A stretch of DNA of 64,000 bases from Mesorhizobium sp. L-2-11. GTDB lineage: Bacteria; Pseudomonadota; Alphaproteobacteria; Rhizobiales; Rhizobiaceae. Location: positions 1,814,001-1,878,000 of the forward strand of contig NZ_AP023257.1 of assembly GCF_016756595.1 (NCBI RefSeq), given 5' to 3'. The position numbers were made by a program, and so were the translations under genes. Below are positions 10,353 through 18,631 of the stretch, one piece after another; positions within the stretch are counted from its first letter, which is position 1, and each line of letters starts with the position of its first letter. Under the pieces are notes generated by a model that was not told the origin of the DNA, did no database searches, and saw only the letters and a list, made by a program, of their open reading frames with translations.

Positions 10353-11237
10353 ATGCTCTACGACATCAGGCTCAATCTGCGTTACGACTATGATGCTGCA
10401 GCCGGCGGCGGCCGCCATCAGGTGCGTGTGCTGCCGCCGACGATATCGGGCGTGCAGCGCGTGATCGCCGCTTCGCTGTCCTTCGCGCCGGCGCCGAGCG
10501 AACGCTCCGACTTTTCCGATTTCTTCGGCAACAATGTCACGTCGATCGCCTTTCGCGATGCTCATGATGCGCTCGACATCAGGATGAGCGCGCGCGTCGC
10601 CGTCTCGCGGCCGGAACCCGGGCTTGACGTGTCGCCCGACATTCGCCGTCTGCGGGAGCAACTCGAAGTGGTGCGGTCGCTGTCGCCTGATACGCCGCAT
10701 CACTTTCTGGCCGCCAGCGACCATGCCGGCGTCGATGCTGATATCACGTTGTATGCGCGGAACAGTGCCGGCGGTTCCGTCGTCGGTACCGCCATGGACC
10801 TGTGCAACCGCATTCATCGCGATTTCACCTACGATGGCGAGGCGACCACGGTGCAGACCCGGGCGAGCGATGCTTTCAGCCTGAAGCGGGGCGTCTGCCA
10901 GGATTTTTCGCACATCATGATCGCCGGCTTGCGCGGCCTGGGTATCCCCGCCGGCTATGTCAGCGGCTTCCTGCGCACCATTCCGCCGCGCGGAAAACCG
11001 CGATTGGAAGGGGCCGACGCCATGCATGCCTGGGTCAAGGTGTGGTGCGGGCGCGACACCGGATGGCAGGAATTCGATCCGACCAACGGCATGCGGGCAA
11101 GCAACGACCACATCACCGTCGGCCACGGCCGCGACTATTCGGATGTAGCGCCGATCGTCGGCGTCCTTAAGACGACGGGCGGACAGGTCGGCGAGCAGGC
11201 TGTCGACGTCATTCCGGTCGTGCTGGAAAAGGCTTGA
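10353..11237 (+). CDS. Transglutaminase-like family protein
   Basis: 294 residues: a bacterial transglutaminase N-terminal beta domain (MLYDIRLNLRYDYDAAAGGG) followed by a catalytic core with Cys182 (LKRGVCQDFSHIM), His225 (DAMHAWVKVW) and Asp242 (WQEFDPTNG). All three residues needed for cysteine-type acyl transfer or peptide hydrolysis are present. There is no secretion signal. It is the third gene of the operon that starts at 4486, 41 bp after the ATP-grasp/alpha-E gene, and its core resembles the N-terminal third of the first gene, suggesting an ancient paralogy. It probably acts as a peptidase or amide-forming partner for the ligases; the direction of the reaction is unknown. Confidence 0.9.
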   Translation: MLYDIRLNLRYDYDAAAGGGRHQVRVLPPTISGVQRVIAASLSFAPAPSERSDFSDFFGNNVTSIAFRDAHDALDIRMSARVAVSRPEPGLDVSPDIRRLREQLEVVRSLSPDTPHHFLAASDHAGVDADITLYARNSAGGSVVGTAMDLCNRIHRDFTYDGEATTVQTRASDAFSLKRGVCQDFSHIMIAGLRGLGIPAGYVSGFLRTIPPRGKPRLEGADAMHAWVKVWCGRDTGWQEFDPTNGMRASNDHITVGHGRDYSDVAPIVGVLKTTGGQVGEQAVDVIPVVLEKA

Positions 11238-11397
11238 CGGCAAGCGAGGCCGCAATCGACTTGCAGGCGCCGAAGGTAGACAGAGAAGACGGCCCGTCGA
11301 ACGCACATGCGGTGCGCTGACATCATTCTGAACGCCATTCGCGGAACCAGCAGCCGTTCCTGCGCTTATCTACGGGAAAATTTCTCGTGGAGAGGAC

Positions 11398-12504
11398 ATG
11401 CTGGACAAATCCGGGTCGTCGTCTGGCCGATCGGCTGCCAACGAGGTTGCACCAAAAAACGGGGCGCCGAAGAATGGCGGAGAGGCCTCGGCCGAACGAG
11501 CCTCGCTCACCTATGTCACCGATATCGAGCCCGGTATCCGCCGTTTCAGGACCGGCAAGGGATTTTCATACAAAGGACCTGGCGGGCAGGGCGTCGACGA
11601 GAACACCATGGCCCGCATCAAGGCGCTCGCCATTCCGCCGGCGTGGACGGATGTGTGGATTTCGCCCGTTGCCGACGGTCACATCCAAGCGACCGGCCGA
11701 GACCAGCGCGGACGCAAGCAATATCGCTATCATCCGCAATGGGCCGAGGAGCGCGACGGCGTCAAATATTCGAGCCTGGTTGCCTTTGCAGAGAGCCTGC
11801 CTGAGCTGCGACGCCAGATCGACGCCGATCTGCGCCGTCACGGCCTGCCGCTGGAACGGGTTGTCGCCGCTGTGGTCTGGCTGCTCGACAACACAATGAT
11901 TCGCGTCGGCAATGCCGCCTACGCCCGCGACAACAACAGCTTTGGGCTGACCACGCTGCGCGACCGTCATGTCGACATCACTGGCTCGAGCCTGCGTTTC
12001 GCTTTCAAGGGCAAGTCCGGCAAGGAATGGAAGCTGAAGCTCGTCGACCGCCGGATCGCCAGGATCGTGCGCGGGGCGCAGGATCTGCCGGGCCAGAAGC
12101 TGTTCCAGTATCTCGACGAGGATGGAAGCAGGCGACCGATCCGCTCCGACGACGTCAACCGCTACATCAGGGAGAACGCAGGGGACGATTTCAGCTCCAA
12201 GCATTTCCGAACCTGGGGCGGCACCATCCATGCTGCGTCGCTGTTTGCGCAAACCGAACGACCCGAAAGCCAGGCACAACAGAAGCGGGTGATGAACGGC
12301 GTCATCGACAAGGTGGCCGAGCGGCTGGGCAACACGCGCGCCATCTGCCGCAGCTGTTATATCCACCCACAGGTTTTCGAAGCCTGGTCCGAAGGACGGC
12401 TGCTCAGTGAAATGGCGGATGTGAACAAGCGAAAGCGATCGATAGCCGGCCTTGATGACGAAGAAGCCGTCGTTCTGAGATGGCTGAAGGCGCAGGAAAG
12501 CTGA
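11398..12504 (+). CDS. DNA topoisomerase IB (poxvirus/bacterial type)
   Basis: 368 residues, typical of bacterial type IB topoisomerases, which relax supercoils through a 3'-phosphotyrosine link without ATP. The N-terminal domain includes RFRTGKGFSYKGPGGQGVD and the core contains IRVGNAAYARDNNSFGLTTL (catalytic Arg), FKGKSGKEW (catalytic Lys) and FSSKHFRTWGGTIHAAS (Arg and His region). The nucleophile is most likely Tyr321 in CRSCYIHPQVFEAW. GGAGAGGAC directly before ATG 11398 gives a good ribosome site. The first ~35 residues are low-complexity and poorly conserved, so a slightly later start is possible. It stands alone between the amidoligase operon and the toxin-antitoxin pair. Such genes are common chromosomal accessories in Rhizobiales. 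Confidence 0.93.
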   Translation: MLDKSGSSSGRSAANEVAPKNGAPKNGGEASAERASLTYVTDIEPGIRRFRTGKGFSYKGPGGQGVDENTMARIKALAIPPAWTDVWISPVADGHIQATGRDQRGRKQYRYHPQWAEERDGVKYSSLVAFAESLPELRRQIDADLRRHGLPLERVVAAVVWLLDNTMIRVGNAAYARDNNSFGLTTLRDRHVDITGSSLRFAFKGKSGKEWKLKLVDRRIARIVRGAQDLPGQKLFQYLDEDGSRRPIRSDDVNRYIRENAGDDFSSKHFRTWGGTIHAASLFAQTERPESQAQQKRVMNGVIDKVAERLGNTRAICRSCYIHPQVFEAWSEGRLLSEMADVNKRKRSIAGLDDEEAVVLRWLKAQES

Positions 12505-12582
12505 ACCGAACAGAGCAGCCACAGGCTTTCATCGCGATAATCGGTAGCAAAAAGCGCGCCTGGACATGTTCCGGTAGCGGCA

Positions 12583-12637
12583 TTGAAAAAATCATCCCTC
12601 CTGCTATGTTGTCCAAAATCGATTTTTGTTAAACAAA
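12583..12637 (+). promoter_or_regulatory. Promoter and overlapping operator of the toxin-antitoxin operon
   Basis: A sigma70-like promoter is visible: TTGAAA at 12583-12588, a 16-bp spacer and TATGTT at 12605-12610. Immediately downstream, over the expected start point, lie two palindromes: AAAATCGATTTT at 12615-12626 and TTTGTT-A-AACAAA at 12625-12637. Palindromes placed like this suit autorepression by the antitoxin. AT-rich sequence stands out from the GC-rich surroundings. Promoter strength and binding are inferred. Confidence 0.6.
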
Positions 12638-12654
12638 GAACGTGAGGCACCCTG

Positions 12655-12990
12655 ATGGCGAAGACAGCTGTGCGTCGCGGCCTCGCCGTGGGCAAGCGGA
12701 CGAGAACGCTTCCCAAAGCGGCTGCGAAAATGCAGATGCGTCGCCTAGCCAGAATTGATGCCGTCCTGCAGAGGGCGGAAGAATCCGGCCTGCGCGCTGA
12801 GAAGAACGGCAGGATTGCGGGACGCGTGAGTGCTGACCTGATTAAGAAGGCTAAGGCTCGAACCGGATTGACGTCTGATACCGAGCTGGTCGAATTTGCG
12901 CTGGCAAATGTAGCCTTGGAAGACAATTTCGCCGAGACCTTCAGGAAAACACGGGGAACGGTGGATCCGACGCTGAAGCTCGGATTCTGA
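12655..12990 (+). CDS. Predicted antitoxin of a type II toxin-antitoxin pair
   Basis: 111 residues, very basic in the first ~45 and then a segment (NGRIAGRVSADLIKKAKART followed by GLTSDTELVEFALANVALED) that fits a ribbon-helix-helix or VapB-like DNA-binding fold, with an extended C-terminal tail ending TLKLGF likely to wrap the toxin. The PIN-domain toxin gene starts one base after this stop, so the two are translationally coupled. The pair would be neutral while both are made, the antitoxin blocking the RNase and repressing its own promoter at the palindromes just upstream. The antitoxin role rests on arrangement and fold impression, not on a named family. Confidence 0.7.
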   Translation: MAKTAVRRGLAVGKRTRTLPKAAAKMQMRRLARIDAVLQRAEESGLRAEKNGRIAGRVSADLIKKAKARTGLTSDTELVEFALANVALEDNFAETFRKTRGTVDPTLKLGF

Positions 12991-12991
12991 A

Positions 12992-13564
12992 TTGGCCGAT
13001 TTCGACTTCGGTGCGGCCGTCAGATGGTCGCGATTTGACCCCCAGAAAACTTTAAGCCGCCGGCCCGACGAGGAGCTGCCGATCGTCGGTAACCTTGTCG
13101 AGGCGGGACAGGAATTGCTGCTGGATACCTGTGTTTACCTCGACGGTTTGCAAGGCCGAACGCCAGAAGCAGTTGCCGACCTCCTCGACGTCAGGCAGGT
13201 CAATCATTCCACCGTAGCCATCCAGGAGCTAATGCACACGGTTGGCGCCCTTAAGCCGAAGCACCCAGGCAGCGCCGAAGCTATCAAGCAGATCGGGACC
13301 ATGATCAAGGATATGCCGCCGCATCGGGTTTTTGCACCAGATCCCGATGTACTGGGCCGAGCCGCACTCCTCTCAGGGATGCTGTGCCGCCTGCAAGGCT
13401 ACAAGAATGATTCCAGGCTGCGGGCACTTCAGGATTGCGTGCTGTTCCTGCAGGCCCAGAAATTGGGATGTACCGTTCTAACGGGCAACATCAGCGACTT
13501 CGATTATTTGCTGCAGCTGATCCCGACAGGCCGGGTCTTGATGTATCGGCCAATCCAAATGTAG
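12992..13564 (+). CDS. PIN-domain ribonuclease toxin (VapC-like)
   Basis: 190 residues, longer than a standard VapC (~130) because of about 35 extra N-terminal residues. The PIN acidic pattern is present: Asp in LLLDTCVYLDGL, Glu in VAIQELMHTV, Asp in RALQDCVLFLQAQ and Asp in VLTGNISDFDYL. PIN toxins cut RNA in a Mg2+-dependent way. The start is TTG at 12992, one base past the antitoxin stop; an in-frame TGA at 12974 excludes a start further upstream, and no better ATG or GTG is found before the PIN core. An alternative is a non-toxin PIN nuclease, but coupling to a small basic upstream gene argues for a toxin-antitoxin module. Confidence 0.78.
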   Translation: MADFDFGAAVRWSRFDPQKTLSRRPDEELPIVGNLVEAGQELLLDTCVYLDGLQGRTPEAVADLLDVRQVNHSTVAIQELMHTVGALKPKHPGSAEAIKQIGTMIKDMPPHRVFAPDPDVLGRAALLSGMLCRLQGYKNDSRLRALQDCVLFLQAQKLGCTVLTGNISDFDYLLQLIPTGRVLMYRPIQM

Positions 13565-13717
13565 CTGCAATGCGCCCCGGAAGGCTGGGCGCGTCCGGCG
13601 CGTGGCGGGTGCCATCGAATGGCGCTTCATTGGGCTGGCAGGACGCGATTTTTTTATCGACGTTGTGTCGGGATCGGTCCTACAGTTTCGTCCTTTGACA
13701 GAGAAAAGGACGCACCC

Positions 13718-14092
13718 ATGCTCTACGCAATCCTCTGCTATGCCTCCGAAGACGTCGTCTGCTCGTGGAGCAAGGAACAGGACGATGCCGTCATGGAAAA
13801 ACTCCTCGGCGTGCAGGAAAAATACGCTCAGGCCGGCCGGCTTGGCCCGGTGGCGCGGCTGCTGCCGACGACCGCTGCGACAACCCTGAGAAAGGTCAAG
13901 GGCGAAGCGGTCGTCATCGATGGCCCGTTTGCCGAGACGAAGGAACAGTTCCTCGGCTTTTACACGCTCGAATGCGCCGATCTCGACGAGGCAGTCGACT
14001 TTGCGCGCGAGCTTTCCGAGGTCAACCCGAGCGGCGGCTCCTACGAAATACGGCCGGTTTCGCTCTTCAATCCCGCCAGGATTCCCGCATGA
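13718..14092 (+). CDS. YCII/DGPF-domain protein, partner of ECF sigma factor
   Basis: 124 residues starting at ATG 13718 (MLYAILCYASEDVV); the frame is open further upstream but GAGAAAAGGA before this ATG and the family's usual start favour it. The DGPF signature is exact (VVIDGPFAETKEQFLGFYTL). Its stop overlaps the ATG of the following sigma factor gene by four bases (ATGA), so translation is coupled. DGPF proteins accompany ECF42 sigma factors in many bacteria; they have a ferredoxin-like YCII fold and their biochemical activity is not known. The pair probably forms one regulatory unit. Confidence 0.9.
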   Translation: MLYAILCYASEDVVCSWSKEQDDAVMEKLLGVQEKYAQAGRLGPVARLLPTTAATTLRKVKGEAVVIDGPFAETKEQFLGFYTLECADLDEAVDFARELSEVNPSGGSYEIRPVSLFNPARIPA

Positions 14093-15360
14093 CCGATCTC
14101 ACCTGGATCAGCACGGCGATCAGCACCGCCCGCCCACAGGCGATGGGCGCGCTGCTGCGCTACTTCCGCGACCTCGATGCGGCGGAAGAAGCTTTCCAGG
14201 ACGCGTGCCTGCGAGCTCTGAAGAACTGGCCGGCAAACGGCCCGCCGCGCGATCCGGCAGCCTGGCTGATCTTCGTTGGCCGCAACAGCGGCATCGACGC
14301 GGTGCGCAAGCGTGCCAAGCAGGCGCCGCTGCCGGAAGAGCACCAGATTTCCGATCTGGAAGATGCCGAGACCGATATCGCCGAACGGCTGGACGGCGCG
14401 CACTACCGCGACGACATATTGCGGCTGCTGTTCATCTGCTGTTATCCCGACCTGCCGGCGACGCAGCAGATCGCCGTGGCGTTGCGCATCGTTTCAGGCC
14501 TGAGCGTCAAGCAGATCGCCCGCGCCTTTCTCGTCGGTGAAAGCGCTATGGAGCAGCGCATCACCCGTGCCAAGGCGCGCATCGCCGATGCCGGCGTGCC
14601 GTTCGAGACGCCCGGCGCGGTCGAGCGCTCCGAACGGCTCGCCGCGGTCGCCGCCATGGTCTACCTGATCTTCAACGAAGGCTATTCGACCAACAGCGGC
14701 GAGGCACCGGCCCGCGCGCCGCTCTGCGAAGAGGCGATCCGGCTGGCCCGGCTGCTGCTCAGGCTGTTCCAGACCGAGCCGGAGATCATGGGCCTGACGG
14801 CGCTGTTGCTGCTTCAGCATGCGCGAGCGCCGGCGCGTTTCGACGAGAACGGCGAAATCGTGCTGCTCGAAGACCAGGACCGCAGCCTGTGGAGCCGCAA
14901 GATGATCGACGAGGGGCTGGCGCTGGTCGACAAAGCGCTGCGCCACCACAAGCCCGGTCCCTACCAGGTGCAAGCGGCGATCGCCGCCCTGCATGCGCGC
15001 GCGGAACGGCCCGAGGACACGGACTGGAACGAGATCGAGCTGCTCTACAGCCTGCTCGAGCAGATGCAGCCGTCGCCGGTGGTGACGCTCAATCGCGCCG
15101 TCGCGGTCGCCAAGGTGCGCGGGCCGGAAGCCGCGCTTGCCATGATCGAGCCGTTGGAGCAAAGGCTTGCCGGCTATTTTCACTTCTTTGGCCTCAAGGG
15201 TGGCCTGCTGATGCAGCTCGGTCGTGGCGAGGAGGCGCGCATCGCCTTCGACCGCGCCATTGCGCTTGCCAACACGGCCGCCGAGGCCGCCCATATCCGC
15301 ATGCATATCGACCGGCTGATGAAGGAAGGCGCCGTGCGGGGTGCGCAGGCAGCGCGCTGA
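14089..15360 (+). CDS. ECF42-type RNA polymerase sigma factor with C-terminal extension
   Basis: 423 residues, far longer than a simple ECF sigma factor. Sigma2 lies at about residues 20-80 (LDAAEEAFQDACLRALKNWP, FVGRNSGIDAVRKR), sigma4 at about 110-165 (ATQQIAVALRIVSGLSVKQI, ARAFLVGESAMEQRITRAKAR), followed by a ~250-residue helical region containing YLIFNEGYSTNSGEAPAR and TPR-like helices (PSPVVTLNRAVAVAKVRGPE). This arrangement plus the DGPF gene upstream defines the ECF42 group. No anti-sigma factor gene is nearby, consistent with that group, where the C-terminal extension is thought to control activity. Start ATG 14089 overlaps the upstream stop. Confidence 0.92.
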   Translation: MTDLTWISTAISTARPQAMGALLRYFRDLDAAEEAFQDACLRALKNWPANGPPRDPAAWLIFVGRNSGIDAVRKRAKQAPLPEEHQISDLEDAETDIAERLDGAHYRDDILRLLFICCYPDLPATQQIAVALRIVSGLSVKQIARAFLVGESAMEQRITRAKARIADAGVPFETPGAVERSERLAAVAAMVYLIFNEGYSTNSGEAPARAPLCEEAIRLARLLLRLFQTEPEIMGLTALLLLQHARAPARFDENGEIVLLEDQDRSLWSRKMIDEGLALVDKALRHHKPGPYQVQAAIAALHARAERPEDTDWNEIELLYSLLEQMQPSPVVTLNRAVAVAKVRGPEAALAMIEPLEQRLAGYFHFFGLKGGLLMQLGRGEEARIAFDRAIALANTAAEAAHIRMHIDRLMKEGAVRGAQAAR

Positions 15361-15540
15361 GACGACTCGCTGGTTCAACGGTCTGGCTTTGGCTTAGACC
15401 ATGCCGGGGTGGCGATTTTTCCCTGAAACGAGTAATGCCACGCCATGACAGCGCCTGATGTGCCGATCGGCGCAGGGACGGCATGGCACAAGGCTTTGAC
15501 CGACGCCATATGAGAGCGACGGAATCTGAAGGGAAAGAAA

Positions 15541-17052
15541 ATGACGATTGCGAAGGAAACAGCCGGGCTGCTGGCGAAACTGGGCGTTGCCGAGGCTGCG
15601 CTTTCGGGCGGCGATCTCATCGTGCGCAGTCCGGTGACGGGTGAGCAGATCGCCGCGCTGAAGACGATCGCGCCGGCCGCTGCGGCAGAAACCATCGACA
15701 GGGCGCACAAAGCCTTCCAGACGTGGCGGCTGGTGCCGGCGCCGAAGCGCGGCGAGTTGGTGCGGCTGCTTGGCGAGGAACTGCGCGCGCATAAGGCCGA
15801 GCTTGGCCGGCTGGTGTCGATCGAGGTCGGCAAGATCCCCTCCGAAGGGCTCGGCGAAGTGCAGGAGATGATCGACATCTGCGATTTCGCCGTCGGCCTC
15901 TCCCGGCAATTGTACGGCCTGACCATCGCCACCGAGCGGCCCGGCCATCGCATGATGGAAACCTGGCACCCGCTGGGTGTCGTCGGGGTGATTTCGGCCT
16001 TCAACTTCCCGGTCGCGGTGTGGTCGTGGAACGCCGCGCTGGCGCTGGTTTGCGGCGACGCGGTGGTGTGGAAGCCGTCGGAAAAGACACCGCTGACGGC
16101 GCTCGCCTGCGAGGCGATCTTCAAGCGTGCGGCAGAACGTTTCGGCGATGCTCCGGAAGACTTGATTTCGGTGCTGATCGGCGATCGCGCCGTCGGCGAA
16201 ATCCTGGTCGATCATCCTGATGTGCCGCTGGTTTCGGCCACCGGCTCGACCCGCATGGGCAGGGATGTCGGTCCGCGGCTGGCGAAGCGCTTTGCCCGCG
16301 CCGTGCTGGAGCTCGGCGGCAACAATGCCGGCATCGTGTGCCCGACGGCCGATCTCGACATGGCCCTGCGCGCCATCGCCTTCGGCGCCATGGGCACGGC
16401 CGGCCAGCGCTGCACGACGCTGCGGCGCCTGTTCGTGCATGAGAGCATCTATGATGCCCTGATTCCACGCCTGAAGAAGGCCTATGAAAGCGTCTCGGTC
16501 GGCAATCCGCTGGAGACATCAGCGCTGGTCGGGCCGTTGATCGACAAGGCAGCCTTCGACAGCATGCAGAATGCGTTGAAGGAAGCCGCCGCTCACGGCG
16601 GCAAGGTGACCGGCGGCACGCGGGTCGAGAATGGCCATCCCGGCGCCTATTACGTTCGTCCGGCGCTGGTCGAGATGCCCAAGCAGGTCTCGCCGGTGAC
16701 GGAAGAGACCTTCGCGCCGATCCTCTACGTGATGAAATACTCGGACTTCGACGCCGTGCTCGACGAGCACAATGCAGTCGGAGCGGGGCTGTCGTCATCG
16801 ATCTTCACCCGCGACCTGCAGGAATCCGAGCGCTTCCTCGGCGTCGACGGGTCCGACTGCGGTATCGCCAACGTCAACATAGGCACATCGGGGGCCGAGA
16901 TCGGCGGCGCCTTCGGCGGCGAGAAGGAGACCGGCGGCGGCCGCGAGTCGGGTTCCGATGCCTGGAAGGCTTACATGCGGCGCGCCACCAACACGGTGAA
17001 CTATTCCAAGGCGCTGCCGCTCGCCCAAGGCGTGTCTTTCGACATCGATTGA
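15541..17052 (+). CDS. Aldehyde dehydrogenase, ALDH7 / L-piperidine-6-carboxylate dehydrogenase type
   Basis: 503 residues. The NAD(P)-dependent aldehyde dehydrogenase fold is complete, with Glu257 in LELGGNNAG, catalytic Cys291 in TAGQRCTTLRRLF and the C-terminal IGGAFGGEKETGGGRESGSD block. The TAGQRCTTLRR form and the overall ordering are typical of ALDH7 (antiquitin-like) enzymes that oxidise alpha-aminoadipate semialdehyde/piperidine-6-carboxylate in lysine catabolism. ATG 15541 follows GAAGGGAAAGAAA, a reasonable ribosome site. It is monocistronic as far as can be seen. Substrate assignment within the aldehyde dehydrogenase superfamily by eye is less sure than the family. Glutaryl-CoA dehydrogenase at 3172 could act later in the same route. 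Confidence 0.85.
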   Translation: MTIAKETAGLLAKLGVAEAALSGGDLIVRSPVTGEQIAALKTIAPAAAAETIDRAHKAFQTWRLVPAPKRGELVRLLGEELRAHKAELGRLVSIEVGKIPSEGLGEVQEMIDICDFAVGLSRQLYGLTIATERPGHRMMETWHPLGVVGVISAFNFPVAVWSWNAALALVCGDAVVWKPSEKTPLTALACEAIFKRAAERFGDAPEDLISVLIGDRAVGEILVDHPDVPLVSATGSTRMGRDVGPRLAKRFARAVLELGGNNAGIVCPTADLDMALRAIAFGAMGTAGQRCTTLRRLFVHESIYDALIPRLKKAYESVSVGNPLETSALVGPLIDKAAFDSMQNALKEAAAHGGKVTGGTRVENGHPGAYYVRPALVEMPKQVSPVTEETFAPILYVMKYSDFDAVLDEHNAVGAGLSSSIFTRDLQESERFLGVDGSDCGIANVNIGTSGAEIGGAFGGEKETGGGRESGSDAWKAYMRRATNTVNYSKALPLAQGVSFDID

Positions 17053-17133
17053 GAAAGCCAGGGCTCCTTTCGTGGCGGCACCCATGAGCCCACTTGGCTC
17101 TATGGAGCGGTTGATGTGGCCCACCCCATGTCG

Positions 17134-17162
17134 TTGAAACGTCATCCGTGCCAACCCATATC
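17134..17162 (+). promoter_or_regulatory. Candidate promoter of the sRNA at 17168-17270
   Basis: TTGAAA (17134-17139), 17-bp spacer, CATATC (17157-17162). The -35 is near consensus and the -10 is moderate. The predicted start falls about 6-8 bases later, at the foot of the first predicted hairpin of the candidate sRNA. Confidence 0.45.
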
Positions 17163-17167
17163 TGTAT

Positions 17168-17270
17168 TGCGTCGGATGTTTTCCTCCCATTGCGTCCGGC
17201 GCGTTCCCCTCTGGAGGTTTTGAACCTTCATGCCTGGCCGGACTTTAACAGTCCGGCCTTTTTTCTTTTT
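17168..17270 (+). ncRNA. Candidate trans-acting small RNA (~100 nt) with anti-Shine-Dalgarno loop
   Basis: Between aldH (stop 17052) and the permease gene (17516) no protein gene fits, but an sRNA architecture is visible. The first stem is GCGTCGGA (about 17169-17176) pairing with TCCGGCGC (about 17195-17202), with a loop containing TTTTCCTCCCATTG, a CCUCCC sequence able to pair with ribosome-binding sites. A small second stem is AGGTT-TTG-AACCT. The third is a strong intrinsic terminator at 17236-17270. A sigma70-like promoter lies directly upstream. This layout recalls alphaproteobacterial sRNAs with exposed CCUCC loops such as the AbcR or NfeR types, but I cannot assign it to a family. Confidence 0.55.
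17236..17270 (+). terminator. Strong Rho-independent terminator
   Basis: GGCCGGAC (17236-17243), loop TTTAACA, GTCCGGCC (17251-17258), then an almost pure T tract to 17270. It is ~190 bp beyond the aldehyde dehydrogenase stop, which is why it better fits the end of a separate small transcript. Confidence 0.9.
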
Positions 17271-17515
17271 GGCCCTGTGAAGCTGCGCTGCCGCGAGCGA
17301 GCTGTAGAACCGCCCGTAGGTCTGATCATCCACGACCGGCAGGACTTGGTGCTGGCAGCGTGGACGGGCGCCCAATCGGCATAACCCAGCCAATGACCGA
17401 GAAATGGCCATTCTCGTCACACTCGACAGCGGCTTGGCACTAGGGGTGCGGCAACGGAAGCTGCCATTTTGTCAGGAAATCCACTAGGCTCGGTTGGTTT
17501 GCGAGACGGCGAGAG

Positions 17516-18631
17516 ATGCCCGACCTGAAACAGATGCCCGATATGAAGCAAATGAGATTGCTCGGCATCGTGACCGCGACGGCGATCGGCCTCTATGTCT
17601 GCTATCTCCTGGCATTGCCTTTTTTGCCCGCACTGACCTGGGCGGTGGTGTTGGCAATCATTCTGTATCCGGCTCATCGACAGGTCGAGGAAAGGCTCAG
17701 GAACAAAAACCTGGCTGCACTGATATCGGTGAGCGTCGCGGCGGTGGCGGTCGGCCTGCCGCTCATCTTCGTGGCCCAGCAGCTTGTTCGCGAGACGGTA
17801 AACGGCGCCACCTATATGGAGGAGGTTATCCGGGGCTGGAACACAGATGCCTTCATGTCGGGCTATCCCAGGCTTTCGGCGGTTGCCCAGTGGATCGAGA
17901 ACCAAATCGATCCGGCCGGCACGGTCGCCGCATTCGTTCAATGGCTGACGGCACAAAGCACATCGCTGTTGCGCGGCTCGATCAATCAGGCCGTGATGTT
18001 CGTGCTGACATTCTATCTGCTGTTCTATTTTCTGCGGGATCGTGAATCCGCCCTGCGCGGGATCGAGCGTCTTTCGCCCCTGCGTACCGCGGAGACGGCA
18101 TACACGCTGTCCCGCCTTGCCGAGACGGTACATGCGATCCTGATAGGCACGGTGCTTGTCGCCGCTGTGCAGGGGACGCTGGGCGGCCTGATTTTCTGGT
18201 GGCTCGGCCTGCCCACTCCGGTGTTCTGGGGCCTGGCAATGGGACTTCTTGCCATCGTGCCGGTGCTCGGCGCATTCCTGATCTGGGTGCCGGCAGCGAT
18301 CTATCTCGCGCTGGAGGGGGCTTGGGCGAGCGCGGCGATCCTGACCGTCTGGGGCGGCGTGGTTGTCGCCGGCATCGACAATCTGCTCTATCCGATACTT
18401 GTCGGGAACCGGCTGCGGCTCCACACAGTGGTGGCCTTTGTCGGTGCTGTCGGTGGCATCGTCCTGTTCGGAGCATCCGGTCTCGTCCTCGGCCCGGCGG
18501 TGATTGCGGTCACCGTCAGCCTCATTGACATCCTCAAGCAACGACTGAGCGACCAGCCCGAGGCGGCACTGACGCCAAAGCGCGACACAAAGCCATCACG
18601 TCAGTCGAGAGCCGCGCCTGGTCGTGAATAA
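17516..18631 (+). CDS. AI-2E family transporter (PerM-like permease)
   Basis: 371 residues with the repeated hydrophobic segments of the AI-2E transporter family, including paired N-terminal helices (ATAIGLYVCYLLALPFLPAL, TWAVVLAIILYPAH), a central helical hairpin domain and a C-terminal bundle (VAAVQGTLGGLIFWWLGLPT, VFWGLAMGLLAIVPVLGAFL). The inner-membrane family includes putative exporters of autoinducer-2 and other anions; function should not be inferred from the family name. ATG 17516 is the first in frame; a later ATG (MKQMRLLG) is also possible. The C-terminal tail is polar and basic. No operon partner is visible. Confidence 0.88.
   Translation: MPDLKQMPDMKQMRLLGIVTATAIGLYVCYLLALPFLPALTWAVVLAIILYPAHRQVEERLRNKNLAALISVSVAAVAVGLPLIFVAQQLVRETVNGATYMEEVIRGWNTDAFMSGYPRLSAVAQWIENQIDPAGTVAAFVQWLTAQSTSLLRGSINQAVMFVLTFYLLFYFLRDRESALRGIERLSPLRTAETAYTLSRLAETVHAILIGTVLVAAVQGTLGGLIFWWLGLPTPVFWGLAMGLLAIVPVLGAFLIWVPAAIYLALEGAWASAAILTVWGGVVVAGIDNLLYPILVGNRLRLHTVVAFVGAVGGIVLFGASGLVLGPAVIAVTVSLIDILKQRLSDQPEAALTPKRDTKPSRQSRAAPGRE

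Noticed and set aside
11566..12522. 318-residue frame antisense to topoisomerase IB
   Set aside because: Mirror of a well-supported gene with a complete catalytic set.
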